A stretch of 63,018 nucleotides of DNA from JAOADN01 sp046155885 (GCA_046155885.1 JBJXFU010000044.1:1-63018); one strand, 5' to 3'; positions 34,063 through 42,254 are shown, numbered from the stretch's first letter. Numbers and translations are program-made. The notes: a model not told the origin generated them from the sequence alone.

Positions 34063-34374
34063 ATGGCACAGCAACTGACGGTGATTGCGCACCTGCGCGC
34101 GCTCAATGGCCAGATCGAGGCGACGAAGGCCTTCCTGACCGGCCTGATCGAACCGACCCGGAAGGAACCGGGCTGCGTCGAATACTGGCTGCACCAGGAC
34201 GACGACGACCCGGCCGAGTTCACGTTCTACGAAAACTGGACCGACCGGGGAGAATGGGACAAGCACATGGAGCTGCCGCACCTGAAGGCCTTCGCGACGG
34301 TCAAGGACAAGGTCTTCGAGCTGCAGAAGCTGCGGCTGATGACGATGATCTGCGACCCGGTGACGAAAAGATGA
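34063..34374 (+). CDS. antibiotic biosynthesis monooxygenase (ABM) family protein
   Basis: Small ferredoxin-like alpha/beta barrel protein of 103 aa, the ABM/YgiN quinol-monooxygenase type. Recognisable segments are LTVIAHLRALNGQIEATKAFLTG, IEPTRKEPGCVEYWLHQ, and FYENWTDRGEWDKHMELPHLKAF with the conserved His. Members oxidise quinols without cofactor or act as small isomerases. It lies 45 bp after the MDR with a good GGGAGGAG site, and its stop overlaps the VOC start (ATGA). Its role in the pathway is unknown. Confidence 0.9.
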   Translation: MAQQLTVIAHLRALNGQIEATKAFLTGLIEPTRKEPGCVEYWLHQDDDDPAEFTFYENWTDRGEWDKHMELPHLKAFATVKDKVFELQKLRLMTMICDPVTKR

Positions 34375-34895
34375 GCGGGCTGCCGGGGCTTGCGGGCACC
34401 GATCACGTCGGCTTCACGGTGCCCGACATCGAGGCGGCGACACGGTTCTTCACCGAGGTCATCGGCTGCACTTTTGCCTACGAGGTCGGGCCGTTCAGGG
34501 CGGATGACGACTGGATGGCGCGCCAACTGGGCGTGCATCCGCGCGCGGTGATCCGGTCGCTGAGGATGTTCCGCTGCGGCAACGGGTCGAACTTCGAGCT
34601 TTTCGAGTACGAGCTTGAGGGTATGTCATTGGTGCCGCCGAAGAACAGCGACGTGGGCGGCCATCACCTCGGCTTCTATGTCGCCGACATCCACGCGGCT
34701 GTGGCCTACCTGAAGTCGCAGGGCGTGGCTGTGCAGGGCGATGTGATGACATTGGAGGGCGGGCCTACGAAGCGGCTGTCCTGGGTCTATTTCCTTGCGC
34801 CCTGGGGGATGCAGCTGGAACTGGTGAGCTACCCGACAGGGCTGGCGATCCTGGATGACGCGCCGGACGCTCTGTGGTCGCCCAAGGCCAGATGA
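34371..34895 (+). CDS. VOC family protein (glyoxalase/dioxygenase fold)
   Basis: 174-aa vicinal-oxygen-chelate protein. It starts DHVGFTVPDIEAATRFFTEVIG, the standard first beta-alpha-beta-beta-beta module, and the second module contains GGHHLGFYVADIHAAVAYL and ends with the Glu in MQLELVSYP. His and Glu at these places are potential metal ligands. Such enzymes act as isomerases, epimerases, lyases or dioxygenases. Coupled by ATGA overlap to the ABM gene, suggesting successive steps on one intermediate. Confidence 0.9.
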   Translation: MSGLPGLAGTDHVGFTVPDIEAATRFFTEVIGCTFAYEVGPFRADDDWMARQLGVHPRAVIRSLRMFRCGNGSNFELFEYELEGMSLVPPKNSDVGGHHLGFYVADIHAAVAYLKSQGVAVQGDVMTLEGGPTKRLSWVYFLAPWGMQLELVSYPTGLAILDDAPDALWSPKAR

Positions 34896-34911
34896 AGTCT
34901 CACGCCGATCC

Positions 34912-34929
34912 GTCCGAACTGGATAAATT
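34912..34929 (+). promoter_or_regulatory. cluster B shared operator, site 3
   Basis: GTCCGAACTGGATAAATT, the third member of the RTCC-N5-GGATAAWT set, 127 bp before the M24 gene and only 17 bp after the VOC stop. The spacing to a -10 is less clear than at sites 1 and 2: TACCCA falls at +36, and GATACC two bases earlier is a possible -10. It would make the M24-to-2-oxoacid-dehydrogenase genes a separate unit of the same regulon. Confidence 0.6.
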
Positions 34930-35055
34930 GACCGTCCCGCCGGGGCTGGCCGGTGATACCCAGAAAATTGCCGTGTCCCGTGCGCCCGTCTGCGCCTACG
35001 GCGGCACGCGCAAGAGCGCCCGGCAGGTCCGGGTTGCTGCACAGGGAGAGTGCTC

Positions 35056-36414
35056 ATGTCGATAGCGACACACGGGACGATGGCTGTCGACTGGGAAGAA
35101 AGGGTCAACTTCGACCGCCTCCGTACCGAACGGCTCGACCGGGTGAAGGCGAAGCTCGCGGCCTCCGAGATGGGCGCGCTTTTGTGCTTCGACATGACCA
35201 ACGTCCGCTACATCACCTCGACCAACATCGGCACCTGGGCGCAGGACAAGGTGTCGCGCTGGACGCTGCTGCCGCAGGGAGCCGAGCCGATCCTGTGGGA
35301 TTTCGGGTCGGCCGCAAAGCATCACGCGCTGTACGCGCCCTGGATGGGCGGCGACGAGCGGTCGCGGGCGGGCATCCCGCTGCTGCGGGGCGCAATGACC
35401 CCGAATATGGGGCGCGCCGAAGAGACCGCCGACAAGATCGTGCGCGAACTGGAGAAGCACGGGTTGATGAACGAGCCGGTCGGCGTCGATCTGGTCGAAC
35501 CGCCGATCATGTTTGCGTTGCAGGCACGCGGCGTGAAGGTGGTCGACGGGCAGGCCCTGATGCAGGACGCCCGCGTCATCAAGACCCGCGACGAAATCAG
35601 CCTTCTGGCCCATGCGGCGGGGATGGTCGATGCCGTCTATGACGAGATTTACCGCCACCTCCGCCCGGGCGTGAAGGAGAACGAGCTGGTCGGTCTGGCC
35701 GCGAAGTTCCTGTACGACAACGGCTCGGAATACGTCGAAGGCGTCAACGCCATTTCGGGCGAACGCTGCGCGCCACATCCGCACATCTTCTCGGACCGTG
35801 CGCACCGGCCGGGCGACCCCGCCTATTTCGACATCCTGCACAGCTATATGGGCTACCGGACCTGCTACTACCGCACCTTCGCGGTGGGCAGCGCCAGCCG
35901 CGAGATGATGGATGCCTACAAGCGCTGCCGCGACTACCTCGACCAGGCCATCGCGCTGATCAAGCCGGGCGTCACCACGGGTGAAGTCGCCTCGGTTTGG
36001 CCGAAGGCCACCGAGTTCGGTTTCCCGAACGAGGAGTCGGCCTTCGGGCTGCAATACGGGCACGGGATCGGGCTGGCGATCTGGGAACGCCCGGTGATCA
36101 GCCGGATGGTGTCGATCGACCACCCCGAGGTGATCCAGGAAGGCATGGTCTTCGCACTCGAGACCTTTTGGCCCGCCAAGGGCAGCCACCATGCCGCGCG
36201 GATCGAGGAAGAGATGGTGGTGACCAAGACTGGCTGCGAGGTCATCAGCAAGTTCCCCGCCGAGGATCTTCTGGTTTGCGGACGCGAGTATTGGACAGGT
36301 CACGGGATGCTACCGGGCGTCCGGCACGGGGAAAGCCACTACAACAACCACCGGGTGTTCCCGAAAGGCGTGGACACACGAGAGCCGCGCTTCGGCAACA
36401 CCTGGGACGAGTAG
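35056..36414 (+). CDS. M24-fold protein with incomplete metal site
   Basis: 452-aa pita-bread protein of the Xaa-Pro dipeptidase/creatinase/DddP superfamily. The N-terminal domain has LLCFDMTNVRYITSTNIGTW, as in DddP-type members. Of the five M24 metal ligands only four places survive: Asp in YFDILHS, His in YGHGIGLAIWE, Glu in LETFWP and Glu in ARIEEEMVV. The Asp normally found just before RT is absent (CYYRTFAVG). Loss of metal ligands is known in creatinase-like C-N hydrolases, so a non-peptidase role is likely. ATG 35056 has GGGAG 8 nt upstream. First gene of the downstream unit of cluster B. Confidence 0.85.
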   Translation: MSIATHGTMAVDWEERVNFDRLRTERLDRVKAKLAASEMGALLCFDMTNVRYITSTNIGTWAQDKVSRWTLLPQGAEPILWDFGSAAKHHALYAPWMGGDERSRAGIPLLRGAMTPNMGRAEETADKIVRELEKHGLMNEPVGVDLVEPPIMFALQARGVKVVDGQALMQDARVIKTRDEISLLAHAAGMVDAVYDEIYRHLRPGVKENELVGLAAKFLYDNGSEYVEGVNAISGERCAPHPHIFSDRAHRPGDPAYFDILHSYMGYRTCYYRTFAVGSASREMMDAYKRCRDYLDQAIALIKPGVTTGEVASVWPKATEFGFPNEESAFGLQYGHGIGLAIWERPVISRMVSIDHPEVIQEGMVFALETFWPAKGSHHAARIEEEMVVTKTGCEVISKFPAEDLLVCGREYWTGHGMLPGVRHGESHYNNHRVFPKGVDTREPRFGNTWDE

Positions 36415-36420
36415 CGGGCC

Positions 36421-37305
36421 ATGGCCCGAATCGGATGGATCGGGCTTGGCCGGATGGGCGAGCCGATGGCGCGGCACCTAGTGGCGGCAGGCCACGCCGT
36501 GACGGTCTGGAACCGCAGCGCGGGCAAGGCCGGGAGGCTTCGCGCGTCGGGCGCGGCGGTTGCCGGGTCGGCGGCGGATGCGGCCAAACTGGCCGAGGTC
36601 GTCTTCGCGATCCTGTCCGACGATGTGTCCCTCAGGGAGACGCTGCTGGGCGACGGCGGCGTGATCGCCGGGATGGATCGGGGCGCGACGCTGGTTGAGA
36701 TGAGCACCGTCTCGCCTGCAATCTCGGCCGAGATCGCGGCGGCGACGGCGGAACGCGGACTGGGATACATCCGCGCTCCGGTCTCCGGGTCCGTCGCCTT
36801 CGCCGAGGCGGCGAAGCTGACCGTCCTGGCCTCGGGTTCGAGCGACACCTACCAGAGCGTCCTTCCCCTGCTGCAGCACCTCAGCGCCCGGCAGTTCCAT
36901 GTCGGCGAAGGCTGCGAAGCGCGCGTCCTGAAGCTGGCTCTGAACATGATGGTCGGCGTGACCGCCGCGATGATGGGCGAGGCGCTGACGCTTGGCGCGA
37001 AGCACGGGCTTGACCGGGTGACGATGCTGGACGTGATCGGGGCCTCGGCCGTCGCTTCGCCGCTGGTCGGCTACAAGCTCGACATGCTGAAGCGCCGCGA
37101 CTACCCGCCTGCCTTCGCGGCACGGATGATGGCAAAGGATTTCGATTTGGTCCTGTCCGCTGCCCATGCCTCGGCGACGCCGATGCCGCTTGCCGCACAG
37201 GTGCGCGAGGGTTGGGCCGCGATGATCGCGCGAGGCGACGGTGAGGCGGACTTCTTCAAGTACGCCGAGATGACGGCTGATCTGGCCGGGGTGGGCAAGC
37301 CATGA
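36421..37305 (+). CDS. 3-hydroxyisobutyrate dehydrogenase family protein
   Basis: Beta-hydroxyacid dehydrogenase of 294 aa. N-terminal cofactor loop IGWIGLGRMGEPMARHL, substrate motif (IRAPVSGSVAFAEAAKL, diverged from the usual DAPVSGG) and catalytic Lys in VLKLALNMMVG are visible. The Arg after the second strand (WNRS) suggests NADP preference. It oxidises a 3-hydroxyacid to a semialdehyde, or does the reverse. Starts 6 nt after the M24 stop and its own stop overlaps the E1alpha ATG, so it belongs to the same operon. Confidence 0.92.
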   Translation: MARIGWIGLGRMGEPMARHLVAAGHAVTVWNRSAGKAGRLRASGAAVAGSAADAAKLAEVVFAILSDDVSLRETLLGDGGVIAGMDRGATLVEMSTVSPAISAEIAAATAERGLGYIRAPVSGSVAFAEAAKLTVLASGSSDTYQSVLPLLQHLSARQFHVGEGCEARVLKLALNMMVGVTAAMMGEALTLGAKHGLDRVTMLDVIGASAVASPLVGYKLDMLKRRDYPPAFAARMMAKDFDLVLSAAHASATPMPLAAQVREGWAAMIARGDGEADFFKYAEMTADLAGVGKP

Positions 37306-38330
37306 CCGCCAGGCTCGCCGGGAAGGGAACCGCGATGATTTCCGAAGCGCCGAAGCGCAATGCCGGGGACTATCTGCGGATGTACCGCCAGATGGTCCGC
37401 ATCCGGACCTTCGAAGACTGCGCGAACCGCCTCTATCTCGAAGCGAAGATGCCGGGCCTGACCCACATGTATTCGGGCGAGGAAGCCGTGGCAGTCGGCA
37501 TATGCGAGGCGCTGACAGTCACCGACAAGATCACCTCGACCCACCGCGGCCACGGCCACTGCGTTGCCAAGGGGGCCGAGTTTCGCCGGATGTTCTGCGA
37601 GCTTCTGGGTAAAGCCGAGGGCTATTGCGGCGGCAAGGGCGGGTCCATGCACATTGCCGACCAGGCGAACGGCAACCTTGGCGCCAACGCCATCGTCGGC
37701 GGCTCGGCCGGGATCGCCACGGGCGCGGCGCTGTCGGCGAAGCTGCGCGGGACCGACGAGGTGACGGTCTGCTTTTTCGGCGACGGCGCGACGGCGCAGG
37801 GGCTCTTGTACGAGACAATGAACATGGCCGCGCTCTGGAAGCTGCCGGTGATCTATGCCTGCGAGAACAATGGCTATTCCGAATACACCCCCACCGCAGC
37901 CATCGCCGCCGGGTCGCTGACCGCGCGGCCCGAGGCGATGGGAATCGAGGCGCACAAGGTGGACGGACAGGATGTGCTCGCCGTGAACGCTTTGGCCAGC
38001 CGACTGGTCGAGCGGGCGCGCAAGGGCGAAGGGCCGTTCTTCGTTGAACTCGAAACCTACCGCTATCAGGGCCACCACGTCGGCGACATCAACCGCGAAT
38101 ACTACCGCCCGAAGGCCGAGGAAGAAGAGTGGAAGGCCACCCGCGACCCGATCGCCAACTTCGGGGCCTGGCTGGCGCGGGAAGGGGTCGCGTCCGAGGC
38201 TGAAATGGCCGCTATCCGCGAGGCGGTGGCGAAAGAGGCTGACGAGGCCGTCGGCTATGCTCTCGCCGCGCCCTTCCCGGAACCGGCCCAGGTGCGCACA
38301 CATGTCTTCGCGGAGGCTCCCCATGCGTGA
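37302..38330 (+). CDS. thiamine-diphosphate dehydrogenase E1 alpha subunit (acetoin/2-oxoacid type)
   Basis: E1alpha of a 2-oxoacid or acetoin dehydrogenase complex, 342 aa. It decarboxylates or cleaves the substrate on ThDP with E1beta and passes the acyl group to lipoyl-E2. Clear features: STHRGHGHCVAKG, GGKGGSMHIAD, and the ThDP/Mg motif FFGDGATAQG...ENNGYSEYTP. These HRGHGH and GGKGGSMH blocks fit the acetoin dehydrogenase (AcoA) group as well as pyruvate-type E1. ATG 37302 overlaps the previous stop; ATG 37335 has the better ribosome site (GGGAAGGGA). Confidence 0.93.
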   Translation: MTARLAGKGTAMISEAPKRNAGDYLRMYRQMVRIRTFEDCANRLYLEAKMPGLTHMYSGEEAVAVGICEALTVTDKITSTHRGHGHCVAKGAEFRRMFCELLGKAEGYCGGKGGSMHIADQANGNLGANAIVGGSAGIATGAALSAKLRGTDEVTVCFFGDGATAQGLLYETMNMAALWKLPVIYACENNGYSEYTPTAAIAAGSLTARPEAMGIEAHKVDGQDVLAVNALASRLVERARKGEGPFFVELETYRYQGHHVGDINREYYRPKAEEEEWKATRDPIANFGAWLAREGVASEAEMAAIREAVAKEADEAVGYALAAPFPEPAQVRTHVFAEAPHA

Positions 38331-39318
38331 GATCACGCTGCGCGAGGCGATCAACGAGGCGATGTTCGAAGAGATGCGTCGCGACCCAGCGGTGTTCCTG
38401 ATGGGCGAGGACGTGGCCGGGGCGGGACATCCGTTCAAGTTTTTCGCGGGGCTCCTGGGCGAATTCGGCAAGGCCCGGGTGATCGACACACCGATCGCCG
38501 AACCCGGCTTCATGGGCATCGCGGTGGGCGCAGCGATGACGGGGATGCGCCCCGTCGTCGACCTGATGTTCGGGGACTTCCTGTTCCTGGTCATGGACCA
38601 GCTCTGCAATCAGGCAGCCAAAGCTCACTACATGTCGGGGGGCAAGCTGAAGGTGCCTCTGGTCGTGCACACCAACCTCGGCGCCACCCGCCGGTCCGCC
38701 GCCCAGCACAGCCAATCGCTGCACGCGTTGGTCGCCCACATCCCGGGGCTGAAGGTAGCGCTGCCGTCGTCGGCTTACGAGGCCAAGGGGCTGCTCAAGT
38801 CCGCGATCCGCGACGACAACCCGGTCGTCATCTTTCACGACAAGATGATGTACAACGAAAAGGCCCCGGTCCCGGAAGAGGAATACCTCATCCCCTTCGG
38901 ACAGGCTGCGGTGCTGCGCGCGGGGACGGACATCACGCTGGTCGGAACATCCTCGATGGTGGGCGTCTGTCGAAGGGCTGCGGATCTGCTCGCCGGGCAG
39001 GGGATTTCGGCAGAAGTCATCGACCCGCGTACCATCGTGCCATTGGACGAGGCGACGATCCTTGCCTCGGTCCGCAAGACCTCGCGTGCGCTGGTCGTGG
39101 ACGAAGGGCACCAGAACTACGGCGTGACGGCTGAAATCGCGGCAAGGATCGCCGAGAAGGCATTCTACCACCTGGACGCACCAGTCGGCCGGATGGGGGC
39201 GATGGACGTACCCGTGCCTTTCTCGCCCGCGCTCGAGGACCTGACCGTACCGACGCCCGAAGCGGTTGCGGCGAAGGCGGCCGCGCTGGTCAGGGGAAAG
39301 GCCGGCGATGTCGCATGA
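38323..39318 (+). CDS. thiamine-diphosphate dehydrogenase E1 beta subunit
   Basis: E1beta subunit, 331 aa, overlapping the end of E1alpha by 8 nt. Landmarks are REITLREAINEAMFEEMRRDPAVFLMGEDV, the Glu that activates ThDP in TPIAEPGFMGIAVGAAM, VVHTNLGATRRSAAQHSQSLHAL, and the C-terminal transketolase-C domain with VVDEGHQNYGVTAEIAA. It forms the alpha2beta2 E1. The stop overlaps the start of the lipoyl protein gene by 11 nt, implying stoichiometric expression of the complex. Confidence 0.94.
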   Translation: MREITLREAINEAMFEEMRRDPAVFLMGEDVAGAGHPFKFFAGLLGEFGKARVIDTPIAEPGFMGIAVGAAMTGMRPVVDLMFGDFLFLVMDQLCNQAAKAHYMSGGKLKVPLVVHTNLGATRRSAAQHSQSLHALVAHIPGLKVALPSSAYEAKGLLKSAIRDDNPVVIFHDKMMYNEKAPVPEEEYLIPFGQAAVLRAGTDITLVGTSSMVGVCRRAADLLAGQGISAEVIDPRTIVPLDEATILASVRKTSRALVVDEGHQNYGVTAEIAARIAEKAFYHLDAPVGRMGAMDVPVPFSPALEDLTVPTPEAVAAKAAALVRGKAGDVA

Positions 39319-40297
39319 CGTTATCATGCCGGCGCTCGGGATGGCGCAGGATACTGGGCTGATCGTCAGGTGGCTGAAGGCGCCGGGCGATCCGGTGACG
39401 AAGGGCGAAGCGCTCTTCGAGGTCGAGACCGACAAGGCGACCGTCGAGGTCGAAGCGCAGGCCGGGGGGTTCCTCTCGGCGGTGGCCGCTTTGGCGGGGA
39501 CAGAGGTGCCGGTGGGCGAGGTGATCGCACGAATCGTCGCGGCAGCGGTCGATGTCGAGGCATCCGTCGTGAAGGCGGGCGCCGACGTGCAAGCCGGGCC
39601 GTCCCCGCCCGCGCAGGCGCAGGCGCAGGCGCAGGCGCAGGCGCAGGAGGATGTCCCTTCCGGAGCCGCCGTTCCGCCGCCGCCTCGTGCGGAACCAAAG
39701 CCCGCGCGGCCGGCTCCGGCGCCCGCCCTCTCCCAGGAGCGCCAAGGCGGACGCATTCTCGCCTCGCCGAAGGCGCGCCGTCTGGCCGCCGATCGTGGGC
39801 TCGATCTGTCGCGGTTGGCCGCCGCCGGGCATCAGCAGCCTTTTCACGTCGCGGACCTCGATCATCTGCCGATACCTCAGGCGGGGCGGCGTTCGGTGCT
39901 GACCGCGCGGGCCGATTTCACGGCGCTCGACGCGTTGCTGGCCAAGGCTGCCCCCGAAACCGACCGGGCGCGCCTTTTCGCGGCCTTCGCTTTCGGGGCG
40001 TGGCGGGCGGTGTTCGGGGATACGCCGCTGTCGGTCACTCTGTTGCGGCGCGACGGAACGCGGGATTCGGCGGGCGCTGAGGGGGGCGAGGAGTTGCTGC
40101 TGGCAGATTTGTCCGCCACGCGGCTCACCGGCTTCGCCGCGGAAGGCCCCGGCCTGTCGCTCAGCATCGGCCGTGACGGAAACGCGGTTATGTTGACGCT
40201 CGCTTTCGCCGAGACCGCACTTGCCTTTCCTGCGGCCGCCGCCTGGCTTGACGAGTTGGCCGCGCGGATCGAAGACCCCGTTCGGCAACTGATCTGA
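39308..40297 (+). CDS. lipoyl-domain E2-like protein with degenerate acyltransferase domain
   Basis: 329-aa protein in three parts. Residues 1-78 are a lipoyl domain with the lipoylated lysine K43 in VETDKATVEV. After an Ala-Gln and Ala-Pro linker comes a peripheral-subunit-binding domain (RILASPKARRLAADRGLDLSRLAAAG, about 150-180). The last 130 residues resemble a shortened acyltransferase domain that has lost the catalytic DHRxxxG (here AFAETALAFPAAAAW). It probably supplies the swinging arm and E1/E3 docking while the next gene supplies catalysis. The linker is encoded by a hexanucleotide repeat at 39611. Confidence 0.85.
   Translation: MSHDVIMPALGMAQDTGLIVRWLKAPGDPVTKGEALFEVETDKATVEVEAQAGGFLSAVAALAGTEVPVGEVIARIVAAAVDVEASVVKAGADVQAGPSPPAQAQAQAQAQAQEDVPSGAAVPPPPRAEPKPARPAPAPALSQERQGGRILASPKARRLAADRGLDLSRLAAAGHQQPFHVADLDHLPIPQAGRRSVLTARADFTALDALLAKAAPETDRARLFAAFAFGAWRAVFGDTPLSVTLLRRDGTRDSAGAEGGEELLLADLSATRLTGFAAEGPGLSLSIGRDGNAVMLTLAFAETALAFPAAAAWLDELAARIEDPVRQLI
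39611..39646 (+). repeat. (GCGCAG)6 tandem repeat in the E2 linker
   Basis: Six perfect copies of GCGCAG encode Ala-Gln repeats in the flexible linker between the lipoyl and binding domains. Slippage by a unit keeps frame and only alters the arm length, so copy number may vary between strains. Confidence 0.9.
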
Positions 40298-40305
40298 CCG
40301 AAACG

Positions 40306-41202
40306 ATGTCCGGGGTCGCCGCCAGTCCGTCGATCCGCCACCTCGCCGGGACCCTCGGCGTGGACCTGGAAGCGCTGGCGGCGCGTCTCGGCCGGGCGAG
40401 CGTGACGCGCGAGGATGTACTTGCTGCGGCGGGCGGATCGGCAACTCCTGTCGCTTCAGGCCCGGCCCCTTCGGCCTGGGACGTGGATCACGCGCAATGG
40501 GGGCCCGTGCGCCGCGAACCCCTTTCGAAATTCGCCCGGCTCTCCACCGCAAATCTCTCAGTTGCCGCCGCGATTCCGACGGTCACCCATCACGACAGCG
40601 CCGACGCGACCCGGATCGAGACGACCCGCGCCGCGCTCCGCGAAAGTGGCGTCAGGCTTACCGCGCTGGCCTTCCACATCGCCGTCCTTGCCCGGGTGCT
40701 GAGGGAGTTTCCGCGCTTCAACGCCTCGCTGACGCCCGGTGGCGATGCGCTGATTCTGAAGGACTACGTGCACATCGGCATTGCGGTGGATACGGGCCAC
40801 GGCCTGATGGTGCCGGTGGTCCGGAACGCCGACCGCAAGCGCGCCGGCGAGATCGCAGACGAGGTTGCCGACCTTGCCAAACGCGCGCAGGGCCGCAGGA
40901 TCAGGCCCGCCGAGCTCGGTGGCGCCTCGATGTCGATCTCGAACCTCGGCGGAATCGGGGGCGAGGGCTTCACGCCCCTCGTCAACCCGCCCGAAGTCGC
41001 CATCCTGGGCATCACTCGCACCGAAATCCGCCCCGTCTGGGACGGCGCCGCGTTCGTGCCGCGGCCGATGGTGCCGCTCAGCCTTACCTATGACCACCGG
41101 GTGGTGAACGGCGCCGACGCCGCGCGCTTTCTGGTACGCTACCGGGCGCTCTTCGCCGACCCGGACGAGCTTCTGCTGACCGCCGAGGAAGGGCATTCAT
41201 GA
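40306..41202 (+). CDS. 2-oxoacid dehydrogenase E2 catalytic subunit lacking a lipoyl domain
   Basis: 298-aa dihydrolipoyl acyltransferase. It opens with its own subunit-binding domain (ASPSIRHLAGTLGVDLEALAARLGRASVTREDVLAAA, residues 6-45), then a CAT-fold catalytic domain (about 60-298). The catalytic H264 lies in YDHRVVNGADAARF; the Asn four residues later matches E2p enzymes that use His and Asn. LGGASMSISNLGGIGGEGFTPLVNPPEVAILG is also typical. No lipoyl domain is present, so it must use the arm of the preceding protein. Nine bp separate the two genes; no E3 gene is nearby. Confidence 0.9.
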   Translation: MSGVAASPSIRHLAGTLGVDLEALAARLGRASVTREDVLAAAGGSATPVASGPAPSAWDVDHAQWGPVRREPLSKFARLSTANLSVAAAIPTVTHHDSADATRIETTRAALRESGVRLTALAFHIAVLARVLREFPRFNASLTPGGDALILKDYVHIGIAVDTGHGLMVPVVRNADRKRAGEIADEVADLAKRAQGRRIRPAELGGASMSISNLGGIGGEGFTPLVNPPEVAILGITRTEIRPVWDGAAFVPRPMVPLSLTYDHRVVNGADAARFLVRYRALFADPDELLLTAEEGHS

Positions 41203-42254
41203 CCACCCAGACCCAACCAGGGCCCCGGATCGCCTTTCTGGGCACCGGCGCGCAGGGCGCCTCGATCGCAGCCGACTTCGCGCTGGCCAGGCTCGACGTG
41301 ACCTTCATCGACCAGTGGCCCCCGCATGTCGAGGCGATGCGCACGACCGGACTGACGGTCAACCTGCCCAACCGCACACTCAAGACCCCGCCGCTGAAGG
41401 CGCTGCACCTGTGTCAGGTGGCCGAGGTGAAAGAGCCCTTCGACGTCGTCTTCCTTGTCGTCAAGGCCTATGACACGCGCTGGGCCTGCGAGTTGATCAA
41501 GCCGGTTCTTGCACCCGACGGGCTGCTGGTCGGGCTTCAGAACGGCATGACGCATCTCGACATCGCCGCGATCGTCGGCCGCGAGCGCACGGTCGGGGCG
41601 GTGATCGAGATCGCGTCGAACATGTGGACCCCGGGCGAGACCACGCGGCAGAACGATCATGACGAGAGCTGGTTCGCGATGGGCGCGCTCGACCCAGCGA
41701 CCCAGCCCCGGGTCGAGGCGGTCGCCAATCTCCTGCGCCATTCTGGCACGGTCGAGGTGGTCGACGACATCCACTCGGCCAAGTGGATGAAACTGGTGGT
41801 GAACGCCGCCGAACTGATCCCCTCGGCCATCGTCGACACCGAACTGAACGCTGCCGCCCGCGCGCCGGGGATGCTGGAGGTGATGCGCGAAGCAGGCTAC
41901 GAGGCGATGCGGGCCGCGCTGGCCGATGGCGCGACGATCATGCCGATCATCGGGATGCCGCCGGTGATGAGCAATCATCCCGAGCGCTATGTGGACCAGA
42001 TTTTCGAACGCGTCCTGACGACCTATTCGCGCGAGGACACGCTGACGACCTCGCTGCAGGACTGGCGCAAGGGCCGGCGGGCGGAAGTGCGCGAGGTCAA
42101 CGGCTGGGTCGTGGACATCCTTGCCGCGCATGGCCAGCATGCGCCCGTCAACCGCAAGGTCGTCGAACTGGGGCTCGCGATCGAGTCGGGCGGGCTTGCG
42201 GCGCAGCCGGGGAATGTCGCCTTGCTGCGGACGGCGCTGCAAAGGGCGGGCTGA
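41199..42254 (+). CDS. ketopantoate reductase (PanE/ApbA) family protein
   Basis: 351-aa NAD(P)-dependent 2-hydroxyacid dehydrogenase of the 2-dehydropantoate 2-reductase family. The cofactor loop is IAFLGTGAQGASIAADFA, the conserved middle block reads GLLVGLQNGMTHLD, and the catalytic Lys lies in SAKWMKLVVNAAE. It is longer than PanE (about 300 aa) and sits in a catabolic operon, so a related branched 2-keto/2-hydroxy acid is more likely than pantothenate synthesis. Its ATG overlaps the E2 stop (ATGA). Probably the last gene of this unit. Confidence 0.87.
   Translation: MTTQTQPGPRIAFLGTGAQGASIAADFALARLDVTFIDQWPPHVEAMRTTGLTVNLPNRTLKTPPLKALHLCQVAEVKEPFDVVFLVVKAYDTRWACELIKPVLAPDGLLVGLQNGMTHLDIAAIVGRERTVGAVIEIASNMWTPGETTRQNDHDESWFAMGALDPATQPRVEAVANLLRHSGTVEVVDDIHSAKWMKLVVNAAELIPSAIVDTELNAAARAPGMLEVMREAGYEAMRAALADGATIMPIIGMPPVMSNHPERYVDQIFERVLTTYSREDTLTTSLQDWRKGRRAEVREVNGWVVDILAAHGQHAPVNRKVVELGLAIESGGLAAQPGNVALLRTALQRAG

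Noticed and set aside
32104..34281. 725-codon minus-strand open frame
   Set aside because: Antisense to the MDR gene and out of frame with the regulator; composition typical of a shadow frame.
35056..36414. Calling the M24 protein a DMSP lyase (DddP)
   Set aside because: N-terminal similarity is suggestive, but key acidic metal ligands of DddP are absent and the operon context is not typical of DMSP metabolism.
39600..39650. CRISPR or VNTR array
   Set aside because: The repeat is a simple hexanucleotide inside a coding linker with no spacers.
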